A stretch of DNA of 64,000 nucleotides, taken from Achromobacter pulmonis. GTDB lineage: Bacteria; Pseudomonadota; Gammaproteobacteria; Burkholderiales; Burkholderiaceae_B. Position 1 is the stretch's first letter. Each line of letters opens with the position of its first letter. Where the stretch lies: NCBI RefSeq assembly GCF_002885955.2, contig NZ_POQS01000009.1, positions 45,411 through 109,410 on the forward strand, given 5' to 3'. Below are positions 46,284 to 55,188 of the stretch, piece after piece. Made by a program: the position numbers and the translations under genes. The notes under the pieces were generated by a model, which did no database searches, was not told where the DNA came from, and was given only the letters and a program-made list of their open reading frames with translations.

Positions 46284-47095
46284 TGGGGAGGAATCCGGTT
46301 GGGTATGCGCCGGCCCATGCCGGGCAGGAAACTGGCGGCGATCGCGCTGTCGGCGTGCGCCAGGCCCTGGCGTACGGCCTCCGGCATGTCCAGGCCGCGG
46401 GCCAGCATGGCCGCGATCGCGGTGGCGGCCACGCCGCCGGCGTCGCCGTTGCGGTCGGGCGGCGCCTGCCAGGGCAGGGTGGCGGTCTGGCCGTTGGGGC
46501 CCAGCAGCATGTTGGCGTAATGGCCGGGACGCTGCGGGCTGCCCAGCACCAGCACCCATTGGGCGCCGGCGGCCACCAGGGCGTGCATGGGCGAAGGTGC
46601 GTCCCCGATATCTATGTCGCCGTCGGCGTGCCATTGCGCCAGGCGCAGGTGCTCGATGACCAGCAGGTCGGTCTGCGGCAGCACCAGCTCCAGCGTGGCG
46701 GCCAGCAGATCGTCGGCCTCGTCCTCGTCGGCGGCGTTGGCCGGCGGCTGGGCGCGCTGGCCCAGGTGCAGCACCAGCGGCACCTGGCTGTAGTCGGCCG
46801 CGACCTGCGCGGCTACGCTGGCCGTTTCGGCAGTGTATAGTCCGCCCACCTTGATGGCCTGCACCGGCATGTCTTCGAGCAGGCAGCGCGCCTGGTCGTC
46901 GAGCAGGTCGGGCGAAACGGGATGGATTTCTTCGATACCGGCGGTATCCCGCACGGTGAGGGCGGTCACGGCCGCCAGGCCGTGGCAGCCGAGGGCGGCG
47001 CAGGTGACGGCGTCTGCCGGCAAACCATCGGAGCCCGAGGGATCGAGCGGACCGAAGACCAGAACGAGAGGGGGAGTAACGGGGGCCACGTGCAC
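46280..47095 (-). CDS. ThiD-like hydroxymethylpyrimidine kinase homologue with altered active site
   Basis: A 271-residue ribokinase-fold protein. The start (LVFGPLDPSGSDGLPADAVT) and ALGCHGLAAVTALTVRDTAG match ThiD. Elsewhere it departs: the DPVM segment is replaced by LHLGQRAQPPAN, and the GTGC anion-hole and catalytic Cys motif is replaced by NGDAGGVAAT. Catalysis of HMP(-P) phosphorylation is doubtful. It overlaps thiE by 4 bp, so it stays in the thiamine operon. It starts with GTG. Confidence 0.75.
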   Translation of the reverse strand: MHVAPVTPPLVLVFGPLDPSGSDGLPADAVTCAALGCHGLAAVTALTVRDTAGIEEIHPVSPDLLDDQARCLLEDMPVQAIKVGGLYTAETASVAAQVAADYSQVPLVLHLGQRAQPPANAADEDEADDLLAATLELVLPQTDLLVIEHLRLAQWHADGDIDIGDAPSPMHALVAAGAQWVLVLGSPQRPGHYANMLLGPNGQTATLPWQAPPDRNGDAGGVAATAIAAMLARGLDMPEAVRQGLAHADSAIAASFLPGMGRRIPNRIPPQ

Positions 47096-47244
47096 AGCGC
47101 TTGAGTATGGCTATCCGGACTCATTTACGATGAATCAGGGGAAGCCCTATTGGGTTTCGGTAAGATTGTCCCCATTCTAATGGAAGCCCCTCACCTTTGC
47201 CCCGCCGCCGGGGCGCGGGCCGGGATTTGATGTAAGAGAGAACT
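47096..47244. promoter_or_regulatory. Divergent spacer between the thi-hem operon and rubredoxin gene
   Basis: This 149-bp region must carry two promoters. It is less GC-rich (47101-47185) than its flanks. I see no clear -35/-10 pair and no thiamine riboswitch consensus. Confidence 0.35.
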
Positions 47245-47409
47245 ATGCGTACATGGATGTGTTTGATTTGCGGCTGGGTCTACGATGAAGAAGCCGGCCT
47301 GCCCGACGAGGGTATTGCTCCCGGCACCCGCTGGGAAGACGTGCCGCCGAACTGGGTCTGTCCCGAATGCGGCGCGCGCAAAGAGGACTTCGAACTGATG
47401 GAAATCTGA
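47245..47409 (+). CDS. Rubredoxin
   Basis: A 54-residue rubredoxin starting MRTWMCLICGWVYDEEAGLP. The four iron-binding cysteines are Cys6, Cys9, Cys39 and Cys42 in CLICG and CPECG. It carries single electrons in the cytoplasm, for example to alkane hydroxylases or in oxidative-stress defence; the partner is not nearby. AGAGAG lies upstream of the ATG. Rubredoxin next to thiamine genes is common in betaproteobacteria. Confidence 0.96.
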   Translation: MRTWMCLICGWVYDEEAGLPDEGIAPGTRWEDVPPNWVCPECGARKEDFELMEI

Positions 47410-47544
47410 CGCGGCACTGCCGACAACTTCCGCCAAGGCTCGTAAGATGGGATCAAGCCCCATCCCTCGCGACCACGGGACGGCCAGGATGCGTTTGCGC
47501 GGCCGGTCCCTCGGTTCTCTCAGACTACCCACGAAGGGGTTGCC

Positions 47545-48132
47545 ATGACGGAAAAGCACCAAGACGACACTACGACGCAGGCGGCCAATTTCGCCAACCA
47601 GTTCCTGATCGCCATGCCGGGCATGGTCGAAGGCAGCCTGGCGGGCTCGGTCATCTATGTCTGCGAACACACGGAACGTGGCGCGCTGGGCCTGGTCATC
47701 AACCGGCCCACCGACCTGACGCTGGGCACCCTGTTCGAGCGCATCGACCTGACGCTCGAAATCGGCCCCGTGAAGGACTCGCTGGTTTACTTCGGCGGGC
47801 CGGTGCAGACCGACCGCGGCTTCGTGCTGCACGCGCCGGCCGGCGACTACAGCTCCAGCATCAAGCTGGGCGGCATGGCGCTGACCACCTCGCGCGACGT
47901 GCTGCAGGCGGTGGCCGAGGGCAACGGGCCGGCGCGCATGCTGGTCACGCTCGGCTATGCCGGCTGGGGCGCGGGCCAGCTCGAAAGCGAGATGGCCCAG
48001 AACGCCTGGCTCAGCGTGGGCGCCGACGACAGCATCATCTTCGACGTGCCGCCCGAGGACCGCTACCCGGCCGCGCTGAAGCTGCGGGGCATCGATCCGG
48101 TGATGCTGGCGGGCGACGCGGGCCATGCCTGA
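47545..48132 (+). CDS. yqgE: YqgE/AlgH family protein (DUF179)
   Basis: A 195-residue protein of the conserved YqgE family: NQFLIAMPGM near the start, then VIYVCEHTERGALGLVINRP and GGPVQTDRGFVLH. It occurs next to ruvX in many proteobacteria, as here with an 8-bp overlap. Its function is not established. Confidence 0.93.
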   Translation: MTEKHQDDTTTQAANFANQFLIAMPGMVEGSLAGSVIYVCEHTERGALGLVINRPTDLTLGTLFERIDLTLEIGPVKDSLVYFGGPVQTDRGFVLHAPAGDYSSSIKLGGMALTTSRDVLQAVAEGNGPARMLVTLGYAGWGAGQLESEMAQNAWLSVGADDSIIFDVPPEDRYPAALKLRGIDPVMLAGDAGHA

Positions 48133-48526
48133 AGAGACCCTGCTTGCCTTCGATTTCGGCGAGAAGAAAATCGGCATCGCCATCGGCAACACGCTGACGC
48201 GCCACGCGCGGCCGCTGGAAATCATCTTCAGCGAAGTCCGCGAGGCGCGCTTCGGCCGCATCGCGGCGCTGCTGCAGGAATGGCAGCCGCGCCGCGTGAT
48301 CGTCGGGCTGGCGCTGGACGCCGACGGCGGCGAACAGCCGGCCACCGCGCGCTGCCGCCGCTTCGCCAACCAGTTGCATGGCCGCTTCGGCGTGGCCGTC
48401 GAACTGGTCGACGAACGCGGCTCCAGCATGGAGGCGCAGCGCCTGCTGGGCACCAACGCCGCCGATGACGCGATGGCGGCGGCTGTTATCCTGCAACGCT
48501 ACCTGGATGCCTTGCCGGCGGCCTGA
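48125..48526 (+). CDS. ruvX: RuvX/YqgF putative Holliday junction resolvase
   Basis: A 133-residue RNase H-fold nuclease. The active-site segment LLAFDFGEKKIGIAIG carries the first Asp, VIVGLALDADG the second strand, and VDERGSSMEA the Glu. It acts in pre-16S rRNA 5' end maturation and perhaps in recombination. Confidence 0.93.
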   Translation: MPEETLLAFDFGEKKIGIAIGNTLTRHARPLEIIFSEVREARFGRIAALLQEWQPRRVIVGLALDADGGEQPATARCRRFANQLHGRFGVAVELVDERGSSMEAQRLLGTNAADDAMAAAVILQRYLDALPAA

Positions 48527-48547
48527 GGCCCGCGAACCGCCCCGCCT

Positions 48548-49444
48548 ATGCTCAATCCGCAACTCGATCGCCGCGGCGAACCGATACACCTGCTGACCAC
48601 GGAAGGCCTGCCCCGCCGCCACGTCGAGCGCCTGCTCGACATGGCGCTCGCGGCTCCACCCGCCGTGCGCGCGCAGCCGGCCTATCTGTGCCTGCCGGAC
48701 GACGCCGCGACCGAGCGCGACGCGTACTCGGCCGCGGCCGCAAGCCTGGGCCTGCGCCCGGTGGCGCTGGCCGCCGACGCCGGCGAGACGCTGGCGGACG
48801 TGGCCGCCGCCCTGGAGCCGGGCCTGCTGGTGCTGCGCCACGCCGCCAGCGGCGCGGCGCATTGCGCCGCTGCCCATGCCGCGCCCGGCGTGCGCGTCAT
48901 CAACGCCGGCGACGGCGGCCACGCCGATCCGCTGCCGGCGCTGGCGCTGCTGCAGGCGATGCGCGAAGCCCGCCAGGACCTGGCGAATCTTTCCGTGACG
49001 CTGGTGGGCGACCTGCGTCACTCGCGCGTGGCGCGTTCGGCCATCCACGCCATGACCACGCTGGGCGTGGCGCAGGTAAGCGCGGCAGGCCCGGGCACCC
49101 TGCAGCCCGAAGGCCTGGCGCAACTGGGCGTGCGCGCCTGCGCCTCGCTGCGCGAGGGCCTGGACGCCGACGTCATCGTCATCCTGCCGCTGGACGTGGA
49201 ACGGATCAGCGGCGCGCTGCTGCCCTCGGCCCGCGAATACGAACACTCCTTTGGCCTGACGCCCGCCATCCTGGCCGGGGCCCGCGCCGACGCCTTGCTG
49301 CTGCCCGCGGGCGCGCTGACGCCGGGCGTCGAGGTCGACGCCGACGTCGCGGCCAGCCTGGCTCCCACGCAGGCGCGCTTGGCCGCACTCACGCAGCAGT
49401 TGCGCGTGGCGGCCCTGGCCATGCTGGCCGGAGACGCGCCATGA
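48548..49444 (+). CDS. pyrB: Aspartate carbamoyltransferase homologue, active site degraded
   Basis: A 298-residue PyrB homologue, about 20 shorter than usual. The start (MLNPQLDRRGEPIHLLTTEG), LRHAASGAA, NAGDGGHADP, VGDLRHSRVARSAIHAMTTL and SFGLTP are ATCase landmarks. The carbamoyl-phosphate loop STRTR is replaced by ATERD, the 80s-loop Lys is absent, HPTQ is changed to DPLP, R-x-Q to P-x-D, and HPGPxNRGVE to LPAGALTPGVE. Catalysis is very unlikely. It overlaps the equally altered PyrC by 4 bp, so the pair may be structural or regulatory. The real ATCase would be elsewhere. Confidence 0.85.
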   Translation: MLNPQLDRRGEPIHLLTTEGLPRRHVERLLDMALAAPPAVRAQPAYLCLPDDAATERDAYSAAAASLGLRPVALAADAGETLADVAAALEPGLLVLRHAASGAAHCAAAHAAPGVRVINAGDGGHADPLPALALLQAMREARQDLANLSVTLVGDLRHSRVARSAIHAMTTLGVAQVSAAGPGTLQPEGLAQLGVRACASLREGLDADVIVILPLDVERISGALLPSAREYEHSFGLTPAILAGARADALLLPAGALTPGVEVDADVAASLAPTQARLAALTQQLRVAALAMLAGDAP

Positions 49445-50730
49445 GGCTGCACATCGCCAACGGCCGCCTGATCGACCCGGCCAACGGCGTCGACGGATTG
49501 CACGATCTCTACCTCGCGGACGGCCGCGTCGCGGCGGTGGGCCGCGCGCCCGACGGCTTCCAGGCCGACCGCCGGCTGGACGCGGCGGGGCTGGCGGTGC
49601 TGCCGGGCCTGGTCGATCTGTGCGCGCGGGTCGCGCAGCCCGGCGCGGCGGCCTTCGCGCCGACCGAACTGCGCGCGGCCCTGGCCGGCGGCGTCACCAC
49701 GCTGGTGCTGCCGCCCGACGCCGCGGCGCCGCTGGACGAGCCGGGCAAGGCCGAGGCGCTGCTGCGGCAGGCGCAGCCCGGCCAGTGCCGGGTGCGCCCG
49801 CTGGGCGCGATGACGGTGGGACTGGCCGGCGAAACACTGGCCGAAATGGATCTGCTGGGCCGGGCGGGCTGCCTGGCCTGCGCCCAGGGCGAGCATGGCA
49901 TCGCCGACACCCGCGTGCTGTGGGGCGCGATGCGCTATGCCAGCGCCCTGGGCCTGGCCTTGTGGCTGCGGCCGCAAGACCCGTGGCTGTCCCGCGGCGC
50001 GGTGGCCGCCGCCGGCGCCTATGCCGAACGCCTGGGCCTGCACGGCCTGCCGCCGCAGGCCGAGACACTGGCCCTGCACACCATCTTCGAATTGCAGCGC
50101 GCCACCGGCGCGCGCGTGCACCTGACGCGCCTGTCCACCGCGGCCGGCATCGAACTGCTGCGCGCCGCGAAGCGCGAAGGCCTGCCGGTCACGGCCGACG
50201 TGTCGGCCAACAGCCTGCATCTGTGCGACGTCGACATCGGCTTTTTCGACACCCGCTTCCACCTGTCGCCGCCGCTGCGCGGCCAGCGCGACCGCCAGGC
50301 GATCCAGGCCGCGCTGGCCGAAGGCCTGGTCGATGCGCTGTGTTCGGACCATGCGCCGGTCGAGGCGCGCGCCAAGGCCATGCCCTTTCCGCTGTCCGAG
50401 CCCGGCGCCACCGCGCTGGAGCTGCTGCTGTCGCTGGCCCTGAAGTGGGCGCGCGACGCCCGCCGGCCCGTGGCCGACGCGCTGGCGCGCGTCACCAGCG
50501 GCCCGGCCGCCGTGCTGGCCGCGATCGCGCCGCAGGCGGCGCCCGTCGGCCAGCTGGGCGTGGGCGCGCAGGCCGACCTGTGCCTGGCCGACCTGGAAGC
50601 CGAATGGATGGTCGCGCCCGGCGCGCTGCACAGCCGCAGCGGCCAGACCCCGTTCGCGGGTATGATGCTGCCCGGCCGAGTACGCGCCACCGTCGTGGGT
50701 GGCAGCCTGGCCTGGGAGACTCCGGTTTGA
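49441..50730 (+). CDS. pyrX: Dihydroorotase-like protein (PyrC'/PyrX type, metal ligands lost)
   Basis: A 429-residue amidohydrolase homologue. The HxH metal motif after the first strand is GLVDLCARVAQPG, so both His are lost; the later His motif is VHLTRLSTAAG. SDHAPVE is retained. This is the state of the non-catalytic PyrC' of Pseudomonas, which holds ATCase in a dodecamer. Here the partner PyrB is itself degraded. The plsC-like gene starts inside its stop codon. Confidence 0.88.
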   Translation: MRLHIANGRLIDPANGVDGLHDLYLADGRVAAVGRAPDGFQADRRLDAAGLAVLPGLVDLCARVAQPGAAAFAPTELRAALAGGVTTLVLPPDAAAPLDEPGKAEALLRQAQPGQCRVRPLGAMTVGLAGETLAEMDLLGRAGCLACAQGEHGIADTRVLWGAMRYASALGLALWLRPQDPWLSRGAVAAAGAYAERLGLHGLPPQAETLALHTIFELQRATGARVHLTRLSTAAGIELLRAAKREGLPVTADVSANSLHLCDVDIGFFDTRFHLSPPLRGQRDRQAIQAALAEGLVDALCSDHAPVEARAKAMPFPLSEPGATALELLLSLALKWARDARRPVADALARVTSGPAAVLAAIAPQAAPVGQLGVGAQADLCLADLEAEWMVAPGALHSRSGQTPFAGMMLPGRVRATVVGGSLAWETPV

Positions 50731-51467
50731 AGCTGTTGCGCTTTGTCCTAAGGCTGGTCCTCGTGCTGCCCTGGATCGTTCTCGGCCTGCTCTGCGTGGG
50801 CCTGGCGTATCCGCTGCTCGGAATCCGCTCGCGCGCCTGGCTCAACCGCCACTGGTCGCGCTGCCTGATGGCGTTCTGCGGCCTGCAGGTCATCATCAAG
50901 GGCGAGCCGCGCCTGACCGGGCCGGTGCTGCTGGTGGCCAACCATGTGTCCTGGATCGACATCTTCGTGCTGAATTCGGCGCGCGCCACGTCCTTCGTCG
51001 CCAAGAGCGAGATCCGCAGCTGGCCCGTCATAGGCTGGCTGGTGGCCGGCGCCGGCACCCTGTTCATCGAGCGCGGCCAGCGCCACGCGGTGCACGCGAT
51101 GGGTGAGGCCATGCAGGCGCGCTTCAAGCAGGGCGACGCGGTCGGCCTGTTCCCGGAAGGCACCACCAGCGAAGGCTTCGAGCTGCTGCCGTTCCACGCC
51201 AGCCTGTTCGAGCCGGCGCGCGCCGCCGCCGTGGAAATCCAGCCGGTCGCGCTGCGTTTCCTGCAGCATGGCAAGCGCAGCGGCTACGCCGCCTTCGTCG
51301 GCGAGGAATCGCTGGTGGCCAATCTGTGGCGGGTGCTGGGGGTTACCGGACTGGCCGTGGAAGTGGTGTTCCTGCCGCCGCTGCCGGCGCGGCATCCGGA
51401 CGGCAGCCTGCCGACGCGGCTGGAGCTGTCGCACCAGGCCAGGGACGCGATTTCGCGGGTGTTGTAG
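50727..51467 (+). CDS. 1-Acylglycerol-3-phosphate acyltransferase-like (PlsC family)
   Basis: A 246-residue membrane acyltransferase. An N-terminal hydrophobic helix (about 6-30) precedes the catalytic NHVSWID (HxxxxD-type) motif, then FIERGQRHAVHAMGEAM and the substrate motif FPEGTTSEG. It acylates lysophosphatidate or a lysophospholipid or ornithine lipid. The start is a TTG at 50727 with GGGAG upstream, coupled to pyrX; the longer open frame upstream belongs to pyrX shadow. Confidence 0.9.
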   Translation: MKLLRFVLRLVLVLPWIVLGLLCVGLAYPLLGIRSRAWLNRHWSRCLMAFCGLQVIIKGEPRLTGPVLLVANHVSWIDIFVLNSARATSFVAKSEIRSWPVIGWLVAGAGTLFIERGQRHAVHAMGEAMQARFKQGDAVGLFPEGTTSEGFELLPFHASLFEPARAAAVEIQPVALRFLQHGKRSGYAAFVGEESLVANLWRVLGVTGLAVEVVFLPPLPARHPDGSLPTRLELSHQARDAISRVL

Positions 51468-51497
51468 CGGGGCGGGCCGGCCGGCGCCGGCAAGCCC

Positions 51498-52331
51498 TCA
51501 TTCAGACAACGGGTCCTGGAACTGCGAGCATTTCACCTGCACCAGCTTGCGGTCCTGCAGGCGCAGCGCCGTCAGCGACCCGCCCCACACGCATCCGGTA
51601 TCCAGGCAGATCGCGTCCGGCCGCAGCAGCAGCCCCAGCGTCGACCAGTGGCCGAACACCGTCGTGACGTCGCGGGTGGCGCGGTTGGGCACGTCGAACC
51701 ACGGCACCAGCCCCGCGGGCCAGGCGCCCGGCGTCACCTTGGTGGCGAATTCCATGTGGCCGTTGGGCGTGCACAGGCGGATGCGCGTGAGCGCATTGAT
51801 GATGACGCGCATGCGCTTGCCGCCCTTGTGGTCTTCCTTCCAGGTGGCCGGCTCGTTGCCGTACATCTTCTGCAGCGCCTTCTGCCAGTTCGGCCCGCGC
51901 AGCGCGTCCTGGACCTCGCCGGCCAGGGCCAGGGTCTTGGCGACGTCCCATTTGGCCAGGGTGCCCGCGTGCACCAGCAGATGGTTCTGCTCGAAATGCG
52001 CCAGCGGACGGAAGCGCAGCCAGTTGATCAGGTCGTCGGCGTCCGGCGCCCGCAGTATCGCTTCGAGCGTGTCCGACTTCGAGGGCTTGCGCACGCCGGC
52101 CGCGGTGGCCAGCAGGTGCAGGTCGTGATTGCCCAGCACCGAGGTGGCGCGGTCGCCCAGGTCGATGATGCGCCGTAGCGTCTCCAGCGACTGGGGGCCG
52201 CGGTTGACCAGGTCTCCGGCGAACCAGAAGCGCGATTGCGGATCGCCGACCACGTCGGGATGGGACAGCAAGCGATCCAGCGGCGAGCAGCAACCTTGCA
52301 CGTCGCCGATCATCCAGATACTGCCGTTCAT
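51498..52331 (-). CDS. apaH: Symmetrical bis(5'-nucleosyl)-tetraphosphatase
   Basis: A 277-residue PPP-family hydrolase splitting Ap4A to two ADP. The metal motifs are [18 protein letters not shown] and GNHDLHLL, with VHAG later. Its start overlaps the lptG stop by 4 bp, so the two are cotranscribed. Its end faces the plsC-like gene with a 30-bp gap. Confidence 0.96.
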   Translation of the reverse strand: MNGSIWMIGDVQGCCSPLDRLLSHPDVVGDPQSRFWFAGDLVNRGPQSLETLRRIIDLGDRATSVLGNHDLHLLATAAGVRKPSKSDTLEAILRAPDADDLINWLRFRPLAHFEQNHLLVHAGTLAKWDVAKTLALAGEVQDALRGPNWQKALQKMYGNEPATWKEDHKGGKRMRVIINALTRIRLCTPNGHMEFATKVTPGAWPAGLVPWFDVPNRATRDVTTVFGHWSTLGLLLRPDAICLDTGCVWGGSLTALRLQDRKLVQVKCSQFQDPLSE

Positions 52332-53506
52332 GCGGGACTTTTACTCCAGGGCCAGCGTTGTTGGATGACGCGAGTGATGGTGTGGCGGTATTCCATGTAG
52401 CTCATGGCTCCCAGCGCCAGGATCACCGCGCCCAGGTTCGGCCCCAGCGCGGTGAGCCAGGGCGGCCATTTGCCCAGCATGCCCACGTTCAACGCCAGCT
52501 GGTTGACCATGAAGAAGGCGACGCCGAGCAGAATGCCCACGAACACCTTGGCCCCCACGCCGCCGCGGCGGGTCTGCATCAGGCCGATGGGCGCCGCGAT
52601 CGTGATCATGACGAGCAAGGTGAACGGATATGCCAGTTTGCGCCATAGGGCGACGACCTGGCGACCATATTGCAATTGGTTGTTGCGGAGATACTCCACA
52701 TAGTCCAGCAGCGTCACGATGGACATGCGTTCCGGCGTCAGCACGCGCGCGATCAGGCGTTCGGCGCTGAGCGTGGTGTCCACCGTGCGCTCGGGCACCT
52801 TCATCACGGTGGCCGGCGGCTGCTTGGGCGGGCGCGCGTCGGCCAGCGCTTCGGCGGCGTTGTCGTCCAGCCGAGTTTCGGACACATCCTTGAGCACCAG
52901 GTCGCCGTGCGAGAACACGCCGGTGGGCGCGGTCGACAGGGCCGACAGCGTCAGGTCCTTCTTGAACTCGTAGAGCGTCACGGCGTTGACCTGGCCGTCG
53001 CCGCGCAGTTCGCCGATATTGATGATGCGGGTGCCGCCGTTGGCGGTGGGTTCCTTGAACCAGTAGCCGCTCTTGAGGCGGTCGCCGCCGGCCTTGCCGC
53101 GGAACATCAGGTTGGCCTCGCCGGACTTGATTTCGGCCCAGGGGGTGACGTATTCGGACAGCAGGGTGGCGCCTATCATCAGCGGGATCGTGACGATCCA
53201 CAGCATGCGCAGCAGCTTCATGCCGCTGACGCCCGAGACCCGCAGGATCACCAGCTCGTTGCGCTGCGCCAGCCCCGCCAGCGCCAGGATGGCGCCGATC
53301 AGCAGGCCGATGGGCAGCAGGTCGTACAAGCGGGTGGGAATGGCCAGCGCCTGCATGTAGAGCAGGGCCATCATGGAGAACTTGTCGCCCACGTTGTCCA
53401 GGTCGTCCACCAGCGCGAAGAACGTGAAAAGGCCCAGCAGGGCCATAAGGACCACTGCGCAAGAGCGATAGATCTCGCGGGCCAGGTAGCGACGTGCGGT
53501 ACGCAT
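52328..53506 (-). CDS. lptG: LPS export ABC transporter permease LptG
   Basis: A 392-residue inner-membrane protein: three N-terminal TM helices ([15 protein letters not shown] region, then [20 protein letters not shown]), a large periplasmic beta-jellyroll domain, and three C-terminal helices. It pulls LPS from the inner membrane with LptF, LptB and LptC. LptF is not encoded here. The ATG at 53506 starts [15 protein letters not shown], the usual LptG beginning; the TTG-started longer frame adds 13 residues. Confidence 0.93.
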   Translation of the reverse strand: MRTARRYLAREIYRSCAVVLMALLGLFTFFALVDDLDNVGDKFSMMALLYMQALAIPTRLYDLLPIGLLIGAILALAGLAQRNELVILRVSGVSGMKLLRMLWIVTIPLMIGATLLSEYVTPWAEIKSGEANLMFRGKAGGDRLKSGYWFKEPTANGGTRIINIGELRGDGQVNAVTLYEFKKDLTLSALSTAPTGVFSHGDLVLKDVSETRLDDNAAEALADARPPKQPPATVMKVPERTVDTTLSAERLIARVLTPERMSIVTLLDYVEYLRNNQLQYGRQVVALWRKLAYPFTLLVMITIAAPIGLMQTRRGGVGAKVFVGILLGVAFFMVNQLALNVGMLGKWPPWLTALGPNLGAVILALGAMSYMEYRHTITRVIQQRWPWSKSPA

Positions 53507-53596
53507 GTAGGAAAGAGGGAGCGCGTAAACGTGAAAGCTTAACAAATCCTGCCGTCCCGGTCCGGGCCCGGAGGGTCCCGGCCGACGGCGCCTGTA

Positions 53597-54319
53597 TCAG
53601 GGAATGTCGACCATGCGCATGCGGCGGGTCAGGACGCCGACCCGGGAGTTCAGGTAGCGGGAATTGCGGTGGCTGTCATAGAAGCGGGGGTTGGGCAGCA
53701 TGGCCGCCAGCCGGGCCGACTGGCTGGCGCCCAGGCCGGCGGCCGAGGTGTTGAAATAGTGCCGGGCGGCGGCCTCGGCGCCGAACACGCCCACGCCCCA
53801 TTCCGCCACGTTCAGATACAGTTCCAGTATCCGCTCCTTGCTCATGACGTGTTCGATCATGTAGGTCAGGACCAGTTCCTGGCCCTTGCGGATATAGCTG
53901 CGCGAACTCGACAGGAACAGGTTCTTGGCCAGCTGCTGGGTGATGGTGGAGCCGCCGCGCATCTTGCTGCGCCCGGCTTCCTGCTGCTTCTGGTTGTATT
54001 CCCAGGCCTTGCGGATGGCGTCCCATTCGACGCCGTCGTGCTCGGTGAAATTTGAGTCCTCGGAGGCCACCACCGCGCGCTTGAGGTTGCGGTTGATCTT
54101 GTCGTAGGGCACCCACTCGTACTTCAGCTCCAGGGCCGGATTGGTCTCGCGCAGGCGCGACAGTTCTTCGCGCATGATGGCGCTGCTGCCCGGGTCGCGG
54201 TAGTTGTACCAGACAACCTGGGCGAACAGCCAGAACTGGTAGAGCAGGATGGCGCACACCAGCGCCATCAGCGCGCCGGTGACGATGCGGAACCAGGAGC
54301 GGCCCTTGCGCGTCGCCAT
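53597..54319 (-). CDS. mtgA: Monofunctional biosynthetic peptidoglycan transglycosylase
   Basis: A 240-residue GT51 enzyme with a single N-terminal TM helix (about 12-35). Motifs include the catalytic Glu in SEDSNFTEHDGVEW, GGSTITQQLAKNLFL, and RKGQELVLTYMIEHVMSKE. It polymerises lipid II glycan without a transpeptidase domain. I choose ATG 54319; a GTG at 54328 overlaps the aroE stop and is also possible. Confidence 0.95.
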   Translation of the reverse strand: MATRKGRSWFRIVTGALMALVCAILLYQFWLFAQVVWYNYRDPGSSAIMREELSRLRETNPALELKYEWVPYDKINRNLKRAVVASEDSNFTEHDGVEWDAIRKAWEYNQKQQEAGRSKMRGGSTITQQLAKNLFLSSSRSYIRKGQELVLTYMIEHVMSKERILELYLNVAEWGVGVFGAEAAARHYFNTSAAGLGASQSARLAAMLPNPRFYDSHRNSRYLNSRVGVLTRRMRMVDIP

Positions 54320-54324
54320 GCCGC

Positions 54325-55188
54325 TCACTGGCCGGCCGCGAGGTCCGCGCGCAACGCCGCGAGGACCGGCGCGGGATCGGGCCGCAGGCCGTGCCAGATG
54401 AAGTAGCTCTCGGCCGCCTGGCCGACCAGCATGCCCAGGCCGTCGGCCGTGAGCGCGGCGCCGTCGGCCTCGGCCTGGCGCATGAAGGCCGTGGGCTGCG
54501 CGCCGTACATCATGTCGTAGGCGGCCGCGCCGGGGGCGTACAGGCCCGCGGGCAGGTCGGGGGCGGCGTCCTGCAGGCCGCTGGCGGTGGCGTTGATGAC
54601 CAGGTTCCAGCCGCCGGGGGCGGCGGCGTCGGCCAGGCCGACGGCGCTGACCCGGGTCTCGGGCGATACCCCGCTTTCGCGCCAGGCGTCGGCCAGCGCC
54701 TGGGCGCGCGCGGCGGTGCGGTTGACGATGTGGATGCGGGCGCAGCCGGCCTGCGCCAGCGGCTGCAGCACGCCGCGGGCCGCGCCGCCGGCGCCTACCA
54801 GCAGCACGCCGGCGCCATTCAGGCGCACGCCCAGGCGCATCAGGTCGGCGACCAGGCCGACCCCATCGGTGTTACAGCCGTGCCAGGCGCCGTCGCGCCA
54901 GGACAGGGTGTTGACCGCCCCGGCCAGCCGGGCGCGGGCCGACAGCCGGCCCGCGGCCAGGGCGTAGGCGTCCAGCTTGAAGGGCACCGTGACGTTCAGG
55001 CCGACCCCGCCGTCGGCCACGAAGGCCGCCACCGCCTCGGCGAAACCGTCCACCGGCGCCAGCAGCCGGTCATAGCGCAGCGGCTTGCCGGTCTGGCGGG
55101 CAAACATGGCGTGGATCTGAGGCGAGCGGCTGTGCGCAATGGGGTTGCCGATGACGGCATATCGGGCAAGAGGGGGCGCCTCGGTCAT
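54325..55188 (-). CDS. aroE: Shikimate dehydrogenase
   Basis: A 287-residue enzyme reducing 3-dehydroshikimate with NADPH. Motifs: GNPIAHSRSPQIH, NVTVPFK with the catalytic Lys, GAVNTL, the cofactor loop GAGGAARG and the NRT motif (VNRTAARA). It overlaps the TonB-like gene by 4 bp upstream. Order: tonB-like, aroE, mtgA. Confidence 0.96.
   Translation of the reverse strand: MTEAPPLARYAVIGNPIAHSRSPQIHAMFARQTGKPLRYDRLLAPVDGFAEAVAAFVADGGVGLNVTVPFKLDAYALAAGRLSARARLAGAVNTLSWRDGAWHGCNTDGVGLVADLMRLGVRLNGAGVLLVGAGGAARGVLQPLAQAGCARIHIVNRTAARAQALADAWRESGVSPETRVSAVGLADAAAPGGWNLVINATASGLQDAAPDLPAGLYAPGAAAYDMMYGAQPTAFMRQAEADGAALTADGLGMLVGQAAESYFIWHGLRPDPAPVLAALRADLAAGQ

Noticed and set aside
47096-47244. 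Possible thiamine (TPP) riboswitch ahead of the thi genes
   Set aside because: I looked for the conserved CUGAGA and related core elements on the minus strand upstream of 47095 and did not find a convincing set.
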